From: Pseudoselenomonas ruminantium | Lineage (GTDB): Bacteria; Bacillota; Negativicutes; Selenomonadales; Selenomonadaceae | Direction: 5' to 3' | Length of the DNA stretch: 44,344 bases | NCBI GenBank assembly: GCA_902780915.1 | Contig: CACZHK010000038.1 | Span: forward strand, 1-44,344 | The notes under the pieces: model-generated | What the model saw: only the letters and a program-made list of their open reading frames with translations | What the model was told of the DNA's origin: nothing | Database searches by the model: none | Program-made: the position numbers and the translations under genes | In this document: piece by piece, positions 32,667 to 42,034 of the stretch | How positions within the stretch are numbered: position 1 is the stretch's first letter | How the letters are laid out: each line of letters opens with the position of its first letter

Positions 32667-34025
32667 ATGAAAATAGAGCTTGCTGATCAATTTACCTGTA
32701 AGAAGATATTGCTCTACAGTTTGCCGAATATCGGCACCATGCTGGCAATTACCTCTTTCCAGATGGCTGACGGTTTTTTCGTCTCCAACTGGCTGGGGGT
32801 TTCCTCCTTTGCTGCCGTCAATCTGGTTTTCCCCCTGCTGATGATGCTGGTGGCACCGGGCTTCATAATTGGCGAGGGAGGCAGTGCTTTTATTTCCAAG
32901 CTAAAGGGTGAGGGAAATATTGAGAAAGCCCGTCAATATTTTACTCTGCTGGTGGCGGCCATTTTCATCTGGGGAGCTTTCTTCAGCACAGCAATGTACA
33001 TCTTTCTGCCGGAAATTGTACGGCTGATTGGCGCCTCGGAAGAATTGGTGCCCTATTGCCTGCGCTACGGGCACATCCTGTTTCTTTTCATCACACCCCT
33101 GCTTGTCACCACGGCCTTTCAAAGCCTGTGGGTCATGGCGGAGAAATCAGAAACAGGTTTTTGGCTCTCCGTGGTACAAGGTGCAACCAATGTCATCCTG
33201 GATTGGCTGTTCATAGTGATGCTTGACTATGAGATCGAGGGCGCCGCCACAGCCACCGGACTGGCTACTGTAGTGAGCACTGTCATTACCCTATGGTATT
33301 TCTCCCGTCCCAATACATCAGGGCTGCATTTTGTTTCCTTTCCCTTTGACATCCGCCGGCTTTTTCGGATCTGCTACAATGGCATATCCGAAATGGTAGA
33401 TGCCGTTTCGGTCAATATCGTGGAACTTCTCTACAATCTTCAGCTCATGCTGCTGATTGGCGAATTCGGGGTGGCAGCCATCGGAATTCACAGTTATGTC
33501 AGCGAAGTATTTCTGTCCTTTTTCTTTGCCATTAATACCACCACCGTGACCGTGATAGGGTATAAATACGGCGCCAGAGATTTTGACGGCATACGGGGCT
33601 TTATGAAGAAAAATATCGTCCTGACACTGGCTTTGGGTGTGATTATGACCAGCATCGCCATCTTTCTGGCGGATGACATTGCGGCCTTGTATCTGGGCTA
33701 TGACCCGGAAGCACAGGTCTTTGCTGCCGAGGCTCTGAAGATCTGCTCGCTGGAATTTTTCCTGTATGGCTTTTGCCTTGTAACAGCAGGCTTCTTCACG
33801 GGACTTGAACGGGGAACCATTTCAGCGATCATTGCCCTATGTCAGTCGCTGATTGCCCCCATCGTCTTCATCTACCTGTTTCCGATACTGTTGGGCGTGG
33901 AAAATATCTGGTACGCCGCACCGGCTGCTACGGTGGTGGGCGCCATACTCGGCACCGCTTTCCTAGCCAGGAAATGGGCGAAACTGGAAGTGGAAGCAGT
34001 TATGGAGGACAATGAAGCAGAATAA
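32667..34025 (+). CDS. MATE-family efflux transporter
   Basis: 452 residues and about 12 membrane helices, with the MATE-typical N-terminal MADGFFVSNWLGVSSFAAVNL and the repeated half in the C-terminal part (NGISEMVDAVSVNIVELLYN). AAGGGGTGG upstream; 20 bp after the NRPS frame and 18 bp before the next NRPS gene, so it belongs to the same operon. Likely exporter of the NRPS product, or immunity. A second, truncated MATE start follows the next NRPS gene. Confidence 0.85.
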   Translation: MKIELADQFTCKKILLYSLPNIGTMLAITSFQMADGFFVSNWLGVSSFAAVNLVFPLLMMLVAPGFIIGEGGSAFISKLKGEGNIEKARQYFTLLVAAIFIWGAFFSTAMYIFLPEIVRLIGASEELVPYCLRYGHILFLFITPLLVTTAFQSLWVMAEKSETGFWLSVVQGATNVILDWLFIVMLDYEIEGAATATGLATVVSTVITLWYFSRPNTSGLHFVSFPFDIRRLFRICYNGISEMVDAVSVNIVELLYNLQLMLLIGEFGVAAIGIHSYVSEVFLSFFFAINTTTVTVIGYKYGARDFDGIRGFMKKNIVLTLALGVIMTSIAIFLADDIAALYLGYDPEAQVFAAEALKICSLEFFLYGFCLVTAGFFTGLERGTISAIIALCQSLIAPIVFIYLFPILLGVENIWYAAPAATVVGAILGTAFLARKWAKLEVEAVMEDNEAE

Positions 34026-34043
34026 GAAAGGTTGAATACACCA

Positions 34044-37000
34044 ATGAATGAACTTGCAGAAAATGAAGCCGGCAGTCTGGCCCTGCTAACACAGGATAAG
34101 TTTAATCAGACCGAAAGCAATTTCCCTTTTGTCCCTGTTTCACAGCGGATTCACCAGCAGGCTCAAAGACATCCTGATAAAACTGCTGTCATCTATTCCC
34201 CCAACCGGAGCATGACCTATGGCGAGCTGGAAGCACAGACAAACGCCGCTGCCAATTTCCTGCAGAAGAAATTGACCGGAGGTAAGAAACAGCAGCAGGG
34301 CAACCCCTGCCGGGATATCATCGTGGGGGTGCTGTTGGAACGCAGTGTATGGGCCTACGTTGCCGAACAGGGGATTCTGAAGGCGGGTGCCGCTTTTTTG
34401 CCCTTTGTCACCTCCTACCCTGACGAGAGAATCTGTTTTTGCCTGGAGGACGCAGGTGCGCCGCTCCTCATTACCTCTGCGGGGATAGAGGCAGCCCGCC
34501 CTGACCTGGCAGAGAAAGTCGCGGTCGTCACCATGGAGGAAATCCTCTCCTCTGCCGATACTTCCCCGCTATCTACGGTCATCGCCCCCCATGACCTGGC
34601 CTATGTGATCTACACTTCCGGCTCCACGGGCAAGCCCAAGGGAGTCATGATTGAACAGCACAGCTTTGCCAACTACATGGAGCGGGATGAAAAATCCATA
34701 GAGATCATGCACTTCGTCCAGGAAGGACGGGTATCGCTGGCTATGGCCGCCTTTTCCTTCGATGTTTCCATCGTGGAAGAATTTGTCCCCCTGGCCAATG
34801 GCTGCACTGTCTGCATCGCCACAGAAGACGAGATTCACGACCCCTTTCTCCTGTCAAAACTCATACAGTCCGCCGGTGTCAATGGCATGACCTGCACCCC
34901 CACGTTCCTCCTCAGCATCCTGAACATCCCCGAATGCAGGGAGGCTTTGAAGCAGGTGACCTTCTACGATGTGGGGGCAGAGCCCTTCCCCGCCGGCCTG
35001 TTCACCAGGCTGCGGGAACTGCGCCCTGACAGCATCATCATGAATGTCTACGGCCCCACAGAATGCACCATGGGCTGTTCCTCAGCCCTTATGGAAGCAG
35101 AGGGCGAAATTGTCGTAGGCGGCCCCATGGTGAATACGAAGTTTTATGTGGTAAATGAGCAGGGGGATTTCCTGCCCCTGGAGGAAAAAGGAGAGCTTAT
35201 TATCTGCGGGGCCTGTGTGGGCCGGGGATATATCAATCTGCCGGAGCGCACCGCCAAGGCCTTCTTCACCTGCAACGGTCATAGGGCATATCACAGCGGT
35301 GACCTGGCCTCCTGGACCAAAGATGGCAGGATAAGGATTCACGGGCGCATCGACAACCAAATCAAGCTGCGTGGCTTCCGCATAGAGCTGGATGAAATAG
35401 AAAAAGTCATGGGGGAATACCCTGCCATAGACTCCTGCGCGGTGAAGGTCCTGCAAAAGGCCGGCAAATCCGATTACCTGGCAGGCTACTTCACGGCCTC
35501 TGGCGATAAAGCCCCCACCAAAGAAGAAATCATCGCCTTTATGAAGGCGCGGCTGCCTGAATACATGATTCCCACTGCCATGCTGCAGCTGGATGCCATG
35601 CCCCAGACCGTGAACGGCAAAATCAACCGCCAAGAGCTCCCCCGGATTGAGCCTGCCCAGGGTGAGAGCAGGTACGTCCCTCCCCGCAACGACAGCGAGA
35701 GATATATCTGCCAGGTCTTTGCAGACGTCCTGCATCTGCCCCCTGACACCGTGAGCATCGATGATGATTTCTTCCAGCTGGGAGGCGATTCCCTTTCCAG
35801 CATGGTGCTGGTCTCCAAGCTGATGGACAAAGGCATTGCCAGCGCTGATGTATTTTCCCTGCGTACAGTGGAACGCCTGGCTGCCCTGCTGGCAGAGCGC
35901 GGAGCCGCCGAATCTCTGGATGAGCGGGAGGACAAGGAGCGGAAAAAGCCCCACAAGCTCTCTCCCATGCAGATAGAGATGGTGGATAACCAATTTGCCA
36001 AATTCCAATCCACCATGTTCAACAACATGTCCTACTTCTTCCGCTTTGCCAGGAAAACAGACCCGGACAAACTGCAAAAGGCCGTCAACACCGCCATACG
36101 CAACCACCCGGCTCTGGCCATGAAGATAAGCTTCAACGATTCGGGAGAGCTGGTGCAGACTTATACCCCGAAAATCATCCGGGATGTTCAGTATGAATAC
36201 CTCAGCGACCTGGAGATTATCGAGCTCTCCAAAGATTTTATCCGTCCCTTCAACATCTTCAGAGAGCCTTTAGTAAGAGTGCGGCTTTTCAAATCCTCCC
36301 GCTATATCTACATGTTCTTTGATGTGCATCATCTGGCCATGGATGGCTCCTCCCTGAGCGTCCTGCTGACGGATATTATCAGAGCATATCGCGGCGAGCC
36401 CCTGCCCCGTGACTACTACTGCACTTATCTGGCCAAAGAGGAAAAATTGCGTGCTTCTCCCCAGTATCAAGAGGACAAAGCCTATTTCCTCTCCACCTAC
36501 GGCGGCTATGACTGGTGCAATATCCCGGAGCCGGACAAGGCCAATGAAGCAGACCTGAATCTGGAAGCTGATTCCCGGCAGATAAAGCTGCCCTTCGATG
36601 AAGATGATCTGGCAGAGGCAGAAAAACGCCTGCACACCTCCCGCAGCGTTCTGGCCATCGCAGCAGCCATTCAGGCCCTCTACGAATTTTCCGGGCAAAA
36701 ACACATCATGACCAACTGGATCTTCAACAACCGTCTGGGAGGATATGCAGCCAATTCCGTAGGCATGCTGATAAAGAATCTCCCTGTGGGGATACACATG
36801 GAGCAGATTGACAGCGTGGAAGCGCTGCTGGCGGAAGTGAAGAAACAGGTAACGGAAGGCATCACCCATTCCAGCTACGACTACTTCGTGGCCAATGACA
36901 GTCCCTACCAGAACGATCCCATGGAGGTAAACTATCAGCTGAACATCAATGCCGATGAGCTTGATGAGCTGCAGCCCTTCTATCTGCCCTTGCCCAACAA

Positions 37001-37169
37001 ATACCATGCCCCGGGAGCGCGGCTGGAGCTTGAATTCCTGGAGAACGATGACAACTCAGGCTATTTTGAGTCAGAATTTGAATGGGCAGGGAATATCTTC
37101 TCCCGCAACCGCATTGTGAAATTCCACAATCTCTATATGGAAACTTTCGTCAGATTTGTCCTGGGGTGA
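34044..37169 (+). CDS. NRPS module A - PCP - terminal condensation-like domain
   Basis: 1041 residues from the ATG at 34044; an in-frame TTG at 34032 is possible but sits on the AAAGG RBS. Adenylation domain with YTSGSTGKPKG (about 189), FSFDVSIVEEF, NVYGPTECTM, YHSGDLA and NGKINRQELP; carrier with QLGGDSLSSM (Ser about 580); C-terminal condensation-like domain with HHLAMDGSS (about 762). The pocket (D-V..V, V-M-G) differs from the two upstream A domains, so a different substrate is expected. No thioesterase. Intact in frame, unlike the first synthetase. Confidence 0.85.
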   Translation: MNELAENEAGSLALLTQDKFNQTESNFPFVPVSQRIHQQAQRHPDKTAVIYSPNRSMTYGELEAQTNAAANFLQKKLTGGKKQQQGNPCRDIIVGVLLERSVWAYVAEQGILKAGAAFLPFVTSYPDERICFCLEDAGAPLLITSAGIEAARPDLAEKVAVVTMEEILSSADTSPLSTVIAPHDLAYVIYTSGSTGKPKGVMIEQHSFANYMERDEKSIEIMHFVQEGRVSLAMAAFSFDVSIVEEFVPLANGCTVCIATEDEIHDPFLLSKLIQSAGVNGMTCTPTFLLSILNIPECREALKQVTFYDVGAEPFPAGLFTRLRELRPDSIIMNVYGPTECTMGCSSALMEAEGEIVVGGPMVNTKFYVVNEQGDFLPLEEKGELIICGACVGRGYINLPERTAKAFFTCNGHRAYHSGDLASWTKDGRIRIHGRIDNQIKLRGFRIELDEIEKVMGEYPAIDSCAVKVLQKAGKSDYLAGYFTASGDKAPTKEEIIAFMKARLPEYMIPTAMLQLDAMPQTVNGKINRQELPRIEPAQGESRYVPPRNDSERYICQVFADVLHLPPDTVSIDDDFFQLGGDSLSSMVLVSKLMDKGIASADVFSLRTVERLAALLAERGAAESLDEREDKERKKPHKLSPMQIEMVDNQFAKFQSTMFNNMSYFFRFARKTDPDKLQKAVNTAIRNHPALAMKISFNDSGELVQTYTPKIIRDVQYEYLSDLEIIELSKDFIRPFNIFREPLVRVRLFKSSRYIYMFFDVHHLAMDGSSLSVLLTDIIRAYRGEPLPRDYYCTYLAKEEKLRASPQYQEDKAYFLSTYGGYDWCNIPEPDKANEADLNLEADSRQIKLPFDEDDLAEAEKRLHTSRSVLAIAAAIQALYEFSGQKHIMTNWIFNNRLGGYAANSVGMLIKNLPVGIHMEQIDSVEALLAEVKKQVTEGITHSSYDYFVANDSPYQNDPMEVNYQLNINADELDELQPFYLPLPNKYHAPGARLELEFLENDDNSGYFESEFEWAGNIFSRNRIVKFHNLYMETFVRFVLG

Positions 37170-37173
37170 TAAC

Positions 37174-37314
37174 ATGGATATAAAACTCTCAGACCACTTT
37201 ACCTACAAAAAGCTGCTGCTGTTTGCCGCCCCTACCATTGGTACTGTCCTGATAGCCATAACCTACGATATTATCGATGGCTTCTTTGTGTCAAACTATA
37301 TTGCATCGGCATGA
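37174..37314 (+). pseudogene. Truncated MATE transporter remnant
   Basis: 46 codons (MDIKLSDHFTYKKLLLFAAP...DGFFVSNYIASA) matching the first 45 residues of the MATE protein at 32667, then a stop. The remaining 400 residues are missing; a parS/terminator follows. This shows that the second NRPS gene was once also followed by a MATE gene. Confidence 0.8.
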
Positions 37315-37357
37315 CTACCTCGGCGACAAGGATTTGCTTGATTGATAAAGTAAAGAA

Positions 37358-37389
37358 GGCTCGAGTGTTTCACGTGAAACATTCGAGCC
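37358..37389 (+). terminator. Terminator built around parS site 5
   Basis: AAGGCTCGAG, then the parS palindrome at 37366-37381, then TTCGAGCCTTTTTC: one long stem with a T tract, closing the NRPS operon. Confidence 0.75.
37366..37381. promoter_or_regulatory. parS site 5
   Basis: Perfect TGTTTCACGTGAAACA inside the hairpin at 37358-37389. Confidence 0.92.
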
Positions 37390-37459
37390 TTTTTCTATAC
37401 TAAAAAGCGTCCTGCAAGATTTTCTTTCCCAGCCTATACTACCCCGTCCCTCCGGCAAG

Positions 37460-37468
37460 TGCTATACT
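37460..37468 (+). promoter_or_regulatory. Extended -10 promoter element
   Basis: TGCTATACT, 39 nt upstream of the ATG at 37508; the same nonamer is found upstream of copA and of the type I toxin gene. Confidence 0.5.
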
Positions 37469-37507
37469 ATGAAGCATAATGTAATCTGGAACGCAAAGGA
37501 GGTCCCT

Positions 37508-38176
37508 ATGCCCATCTACAATGCCAGACTAGCAAGCCTCGACCTGGCCGAAGTGCGCCGCTATGCGGGCCTTGCCAAGGCGAATTTTGACCAGGAAATG
37601 ATAGAAGACGCCGCCCAGGAAGCCCTGCTCACCATCTCCCCCAGGAGCGCCTACCAACTCTACGACTACGACTGCCAAAAAGGCGTTATCAAGGCCACGC
37701 CGGAACTTCCGTTGGCAGGCAAATCCATCCATAAGCATCTGGCCGGCTGCGAAAAGGTGCTGGCTATCTCCGCCACCATCGGCCCGGAAATCGTAGAAGC
37801 CATCACCCGCCATTTCGAGGAAGGCCGCTATGCCCACTCTGTCCTGCTGGATGCCGCCGCCACCGAAGCGGTGGAAGAGACCGCCAACGCCCTGGAAAAA
37901 ATGCTCTCTCCAAGAATCAAAGCCCAAGGCTTCGCCACCAGATGGCGCTTCTCCCCCGGCTACGGCGACTGGCCCCTGGAAGCCCAGCAACGCTTCATGC
38001 CCCTGACAGGCGCCGAGGAAATAGGCCTCACCCTCACCGAAAGCATGATGCTCTCCCCCCGCAAAAGCATCACAGCCATCATCGGCCTCTACCGACCAGA
38101 GCAGAGCAGCCAGCAAAGCAGTCAGCCGGGATGTGCCAGCTGCGGGCAGAGGGATTGCCCGAGCAGAAGGAAATGA
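37508..38176 (+). CDS. Stand-alone B12-dependent methionine synthase activation-domain protein
   Basis: 222 residues from the ATG at 37508, directly after AAAGGAGG. It resembles the activation (SAM-binding) domain of cobalamin-dependent methionine synthase: RFSPGYGDWPLEAQQRF and LTESMMLSPRKSITAIIG. It ends with a Cys-rich tail CASCGQRDCPS that could bind a metal. Such split activation proteins occur in anaerobic Firmicutes, where MetH lacks its own activation domain. No metH in the window. Confidence 0.8.
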   Translation: MPIYNARLASLDLAEVRRYAGLAKANFDQEMIEDAAQEALLTISPRSAYQLYDYDCQKGVIKATPELPLAGKSIHKHLAGCEKVLAISATIGPEIVEAITRHFEEGRYAHSVLLDAAATEAVEETANALEKMLSPRIKAQGFATRWRFSPGYGDWPLEAQQRFMPLTGAEEIGLTLTESMMLSPRKSITAIIGLYRPEQSSQQSSQPGCASCGQRDCPSRRK

Positions 38177-38290
38177 TATGCCATGAAAAACATAATGAGG
38201 CCCCCAAACCTCTGCCAGGCCTTTTCGCCGGCATGGCGGGCAGCCACTCCCCGGAGCGGCTAAGGTAAGGCTGATATTTGTAGTCTGGCC

Positions 38291-39619
38291 TCAAATGAAG
38301 GGGGACATATAAATCGGCAATAGGCGTATGTCCTGCTCTTTCTGAAAATCCTTAGTGTAGAGTATGTATTTATCAGCTATCTGGGCAGAATACTTCTGAC
38401 AAAAGTTATCCAAAGAGGCATGACGCTTGTAATTGGATGATTTTACTTCTATCGGTACCACCTTGTTGCTTTTGGCAATGAGGAAATCTATTTCATAGTT
38501 GCTGCTTTTGTCTTTGCTCGAGAAGGTATGGTAGTATAGTTCATATCCTCTGGCAGTCAGCATCTGGGCTGCGAGATTTTCAAACAAGTATCCCAGATTA
38601 GCCGAAATCTTGTCACTCAGAAGCTTTTTATAGATCTCGTTTTCGGTAAAAGCTTTGTTCTTGAACATCAATGTAGTGAAAAGGCCAGTATCAGATAGGA
38701 ACAGCTTGAATCTGGTCAAGTCTTTGTAGGAGGCCATCTCAGCAGAAGGCTGGCTGGTATGATAAGCTGCCAGCGCTGCCCTGGAATCAAGCAGCTCGGC
38801 AATGAGACTCAGCGAGGTGCTTGGTCGCAGGGTAGGTATGACACTGGATACGGTGTAGCGTGCAGTGTTCTTGTTCAGCTGGGCAGGGATGGCATCAAAG
38901 AGGTGGGAAAGGCGGCCTGAGGGGTCAATCTTGTAGAAATCAGCCTCATAGAGCTGAAGTATTTCGCGTTTGACCTGATCTACTGCTTCAAAATTGTTTT
39001 CCTGCAGATATGTCTCCACCGCCTGTGGCATACCGCCGATGAGCATATAGAGCCGCAGGTTACGCATGATTTTCCTATGAGCTCCGTCACCTGCCGGCTT
39101 CTGCTTGCTGAACAGCAGCTCCAGCATGGGGAAAGTCACATTGTCTCCTGTAGCCCAGAGAAATTCTTCAAAATCCATGGGGTACATGTATATGCGCTGT
39201 TCTTCGCTGGGAATCAGTATATCCTTGACATTCTTCTTGATAGAAATCAAGGAGCCGGTTTCTATGTAGTCATAGCGGTGGTCTTTGACAAGGCTTTTGA
39301 TAGCCTGACGCGCCAAAGGGAAAAGCTGCACCTCATCGAATATGATGACGGAGTTTCTTTCTTCAAGACGCACGTTGGTCAGCAGCTGCAGTTGCAGAAA
39401 GAAGAAATCCAAATCTGATATGTCATTAAAGAGGTTGCGTATCTCTTGGGAACAGATGGAGAAATCAATCAGTATGTAGCTTTTGTATGCTTTCTTGGCA
39501 AATTCTTCTACCACAGTGGACTTGCCCACACGCCGCTGGCCTTCTACCAGCAAGGCAGTCCTGCCTGCCCGTGTGTCTTTCCACTGCTGAAGCTCAGCAT
39601 ATATCTTACGCTTAAACAT
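38291..39619 (-). CDS. AAA_14/DUF4143 ATP-binding protein (intact)
   Basis: 442 residues from the ATG at 39619 (MFKRKIYAEL). The frame is open upstream to 39793, but that part is the 33-bp repeat/promoter region, so the longer start was rejected. P-loop EGQRRVGKST (about 26-35), Walker B VIIFDEVQ (91-98), and a C-terminal nuclease-like NYEIDFLIA...VPIEVKSS. Middle segment RLYMLIGGMPQAVETYL is typical of the family. It has a truncated paralogue at 42145-43041. Function of the family is not established. Confidence 0.83.
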   Translation of the reverse strand: MFKRKIYAELQQWKDTRAGRTALLVEGQRRVGKSTVVEEFAKKAYKSYILIDFSICSQEIRNLFNDISDLDFFFLQLQLLTNVRLEERNSVIIFDEVQLFPLARQAIKSLVKDHRYDYIETGSLISIKKNVKDILIPSEEQRIYMYPMDFEEFLWATGDNVTFPMLELLFSKQKPAGDGAHRKIMRNLRLYMLIGGMPQAVETYLQENNFEAVDQVKREILQLYEADFYKIDPSGRLSHLFDAIPAQLNKNTARYTVSSVIPTLRPSTSLSLIAELLDSRAALAAYHTSQPSAEMASYKDLTRFKLFLSDTGLFTTLMFKNKAFTENEIYKKLLSDKISANLGYLFENLAAQMLTARGYELYYHTFSSKDKSSNYEIDFLIAKSNKVVPIEVKSSNYKRHASLDNFCQKYSAQIADKYILYTKDFQKEQDIRLLPIYMSPFI

Positions 39620-39638
39620 CCTGCTACCCGCCCCTTTT

Positions 39639-39712
39639 GCAAAATCTGTAAATCTATTATAGCTTAATCTTGCAAAATCAACAAATCTTTTACGGGTAAT
39701 ATATGCAAAATC
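39639..39712 (-). repeat. Three direct repeats with 33-bp period in the promoter of the DUF4143 gene
   Basis: On the plus strand TGCAAAATC-N3-AAATC recurs at 39638, 39671 and 39704, exactly 33 bp apart, each followed by a different filler. The repeats overlap the gene's probable promoter (minus strand TTGTTG, 17 nt, TATAAT). They look like phased operator sites. Confidence 0.7.
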
Positions 39713-39898
39713 GCTAAATCCTAATGAAAAAAGGAAACTGCCGATTGCTACAGGGCATGAATCGCCCAACAGATACAGCAAGTTTTCTGGCATTTATCAT
39801 CCTTGCAGGAAAAAAATGAAAAATATTTACGTTGATTCTCTCTCCAAACCCCACTACATTTATGGTAAAATAAAATCATAAACAGAAAGGACTATGTC

Positions 39899-40397
39899 AT
39901 GGAAAGTCAGAAGCACCCCCTGCCACCACCAAGCCCTACGGCTTATGATGACACCTTCCGCACCATGCTGAACGACTGCAAGGAACTCATCATACCTGTG
40001 GTGAATCTATATCTTCAGACACGAGAAGAAATTGCCGGAGTGCAATGCTGATGAGGCAAAGCTTGAACAGCTGAAAGAAAATTATCGCTATATCCGCTCA
40101 AGGCTTGATGACCTGCAAAGGGCTGGAGAAATAGATGACTTCGTGAAAAATGCCATCTGCTCCATGAGCAACCATGTCATGGCACTCATAGCACAAAAAT
40201 ATGAAAACTTACGGAGAGGAGTTGAGCCCATCATGGGTGGCAAGATTATTGAATATGAAGCTAAGACTATATTGAATAAAGGGATTGAGAAAGGTCGCTT
40301 GGAATCTGCCATCAGTGCTCACCTCCGATTCATCACCAAAAGACAAAACCAGCCGCTAATGACTCGCATTGAGCCTGTAGCGGCTGGTTTCATTTAG
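39899..40397 (+). pseudogene. Broken Rpn-family (PD-(D/E)XK, recombination-promoting nuclease-like) gene
   Basis: The N-terminal fragment from the ATG at 39899 (AYDDTFRTMLNDCKELIIPVVN) stops at 40051. The C-terminal part continues in another frame (LPECNADEAKLEQLKENYRYIRSRL...GGKIIEYEAKTIL). The central catalytic portion normally between them, roughly 150 residues, is missing, so the gene has an internal deletion with a frame change. The 3' end runs into a terminator hairpin. Confidence 0.65.
40346..40390 (+). terminator. Intrinsic terminator
   Basis: 13-bp arms AAACCAGCCGCTA / TAGCGGCTGGTTT with a 19-nt loop; the arm ends in TTT-CATTT. Confidence 0.65.
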
Positions 40398-40414
40398 AAT
40401 AGATGCCCCCGTCA

Positions 40415-40516
40415 TTAGTGCTCCGTATTATTTGCCGCTTGCTTCACGGCACGGCTGACCATGGCTGCGCTGTCAAAGGAAAGAGATAATTTCCCATCAT
40501 TTCGACGAACAACCAT
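40415..40516 (-). CDS. Hypothetical 33-residue ORF downstream of AbiEii
   Basis: MVVRRNDGKLSLSFDSAAMV... ends 20 bp past the AbiEii stop in the same orientation. The open frame extends a few codons upstream without a good RBS. No family recognised; it may be the end of a deleted gene. Confidence 0.2.
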   Translation of the reverse strand: MVVRRNDGKLSLSFDSAAMVSRAVKQAANNTEH

Positions 40517-40537
40517 GTCATCATATGGAAACAGCGA

Positions 40538-41434
40538 TTATTTCCATTCTTGACTTGCGAAACTCCACATGGCTGTGCAATATGTCCCTCTGCCTATACC
40601 ATCCAAAATGGGAAGCAACAGCCTTTTGATAACCATTACCGCCTCGTCCAGTCCTACATTAACCATCGTCTTTTTCTTCTTCAAAAAGGCTTGCCATCTT
40701 TTCTGATGTATACCACTGGCAAGAAATGCCTCTTCAAAAGCAAATATTTCCTCAAAGCTGGTTTGACGATGCTCAAAGGTTTCTTTAACCGCTTCACTGA
40801 GTTCTTGCCCAGAAAGATTATAACGACTAGCCAGCAGATATATGTCGTAAAAATCTTTATATCTACTATTGGCATCACCAAGGGAAACAATGGCTTCAAA
40901 CTTCTCCGCAATCACTGAAGCCAGCGGATAAGCATATATTCGCGGAACATCCATTTCCAGTATGACAGGGAAGTTTATCTTAATCCTATCTGGGGATATC
41001 ACATCACCAAAGCCTATATCTATGGATACTGGAATCTTTGTCCGTTCCATGAATGCCATGATTGATACATTTACACCATGATACTTCTTAAATTCTGTAA
41101 TATCCCTGACCGCTAGTGTTGACATATCAAAACGCAATGCGTCATCACATTCTGTGGAGAAAATATTTGCGAAAACAGTTCGTATTCTTTCTGCATCATT
41201 AGAAATCCCCTCTGCCAGCAGGTCAATATCCCTTGTAACTCTGGCAAATTCCCCCTCAAAGAGAGCATATAGAAAAATACCGCCTTTAAGGGTGAAGCGT
41301 TCAGCGTAGTCAGATATCGAAAGCCTGTATACTGTTCTTTCTAAACCATACACCGTCAGCAGTTCCTGCATTGTCTTACCAGTAGCAACCGCCTTGTTCT
41401 TCAGTCTTTCCTTTACGGATGCCGCACTCGTCAT
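40538..41434 (-). CDS. AbiEii-type nucleotidyltransferase toxin
   Basis: 298 residues. The AbiEii/AbiGii family core is clear: FTLKGGIFLYALF followed by RVTRDIDLL (GG...DxD of the polymerase-beta fold), IPVSIDIGFGD (third Asp), the K-E-F segment AEKFEAIV and RYKDFYDIYLL. The start overlaps the antitoxin stop by ATGA, the usual AbiE arrangement. Expected to be a growth-arresting toxin in phage defence, held in check by the upstream gene. Confidence 0.85.
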   Translation of the reverse strand: MTSAASVKERLKNKAVATGKTMQELLTVYGLERTVYRLSISDYAERFTLKGGIFLYALFEGEFARVTRDIDLLAEGISNDAERIRTVFANIFSTECDDALRFDMSTLAVRDITEFKKYHGVNVSIMAFMERTKIPVSIDIGFGDVISPDRIKINFPVILEMDVPRIYAYPLASVIAEKFEAIVSLGDANSRYKDFYDIYLLASRYNLSGQELSEAVKETFEHRQTSFEEIFAFEEAFLASGIHQKRWQAFLKKKKTMVNVGLDEAVMVIKRLLLPILDGIGRGTYCTAMWSFASQEWK

Positions 41435-42021
41435 ATAAGGACCTCCAGATAACCTCGAAGCACCTTGTCACATTTCATAAGCCGGGCATAACTCAGCAGC
41501 TTGTTCAAGTTCCGTTCCGGCCTTTGCAGATAGGCTTTCAAAATCTCTTTTGTTTCTTCTATCCCTACGGCATCCCTATAAAACACGATGTCTACTACGG
41601 TTTTCTCTATATCATATATCTTAAAACTGTTGCGACCTTCCCAGATTATCTCAGTGCCAAGGCTATGCCTGCTGTCCGTATAGTAATGTATGGACACTTG
41701 TGGCCAGTCAGGGAGCGTTGAAACTCTGGCCTTCCTCTGAATGGCTACATCAATCTCGCTTGGAATGTAAGTGGTCAACCCATAATAAGATGCCGCGCTC
41801 ATGAGGCATATCACCCCTTGAGGAACATAGGCCGCGACATAGTAGAAATCAGATTCTTCACCACTATAGGCCGTGTTCTCGTAGCAGCCCTTATTCAGCT
41901 TTACCAACTTGCCACTGCTGACCATTTTTCCAATCTTATAAAGCGAGAAGCCTATATCTTTCAGTTCCTGCATGGAAAAAAACTTCTGCTCTAGAGGTAG
42001 AGCCGTGGTTCCTACCATCAT
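41431..42021 (-). CDS. AbiEi-type antitoxin / transcriptional repressor
   Basis: 196 residues from the ATG at 42021 (AGGAGG five bases upstream). The N-terminal winged helix (FFSMQELKDIGFSLYKIGKMVSSGKLVKLNKGCYE) is followed by an AbiEi-like C-terminal domain (GVICLMSAASYYGLTTYIP...IYDIEKTVVDIVFYRD). AbiEi proteins repress their own promoter by binding inverted repeats; a perfect 16-bp inverted repeat lies just upstream. Confidence 0.82.
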   Translation of the reverse strand: MMVGTTALPLEQKFFSMQELKDIGFSLYKIGKMVSSGKLVKLNKGCYENTAYSGEESDFYYVAAYVPQGVICLMSAASYYGLTTYIPSEIDVAIQRKARVSTLPDWPQVSIHYYTDSRHSLGTEIIWEGRNSFKIYDIEKTVVDIVFYRDAVGIEETKEILKAYLQRPERNLNKLLSYARLMKCDKVLRGYLEVLI

Positions 42022-42034
42022 ATTCACCTCCTAC

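Noticed and set aside
39620..39793. N-terminal extension of the DUF4143 ATPase with 11-residue D-F-A repeats
   Set aside because: The peptide repeat arises from the 33-bp DNA repeats. A TATAAT promoter lies inside it and the family start is MFKRK.
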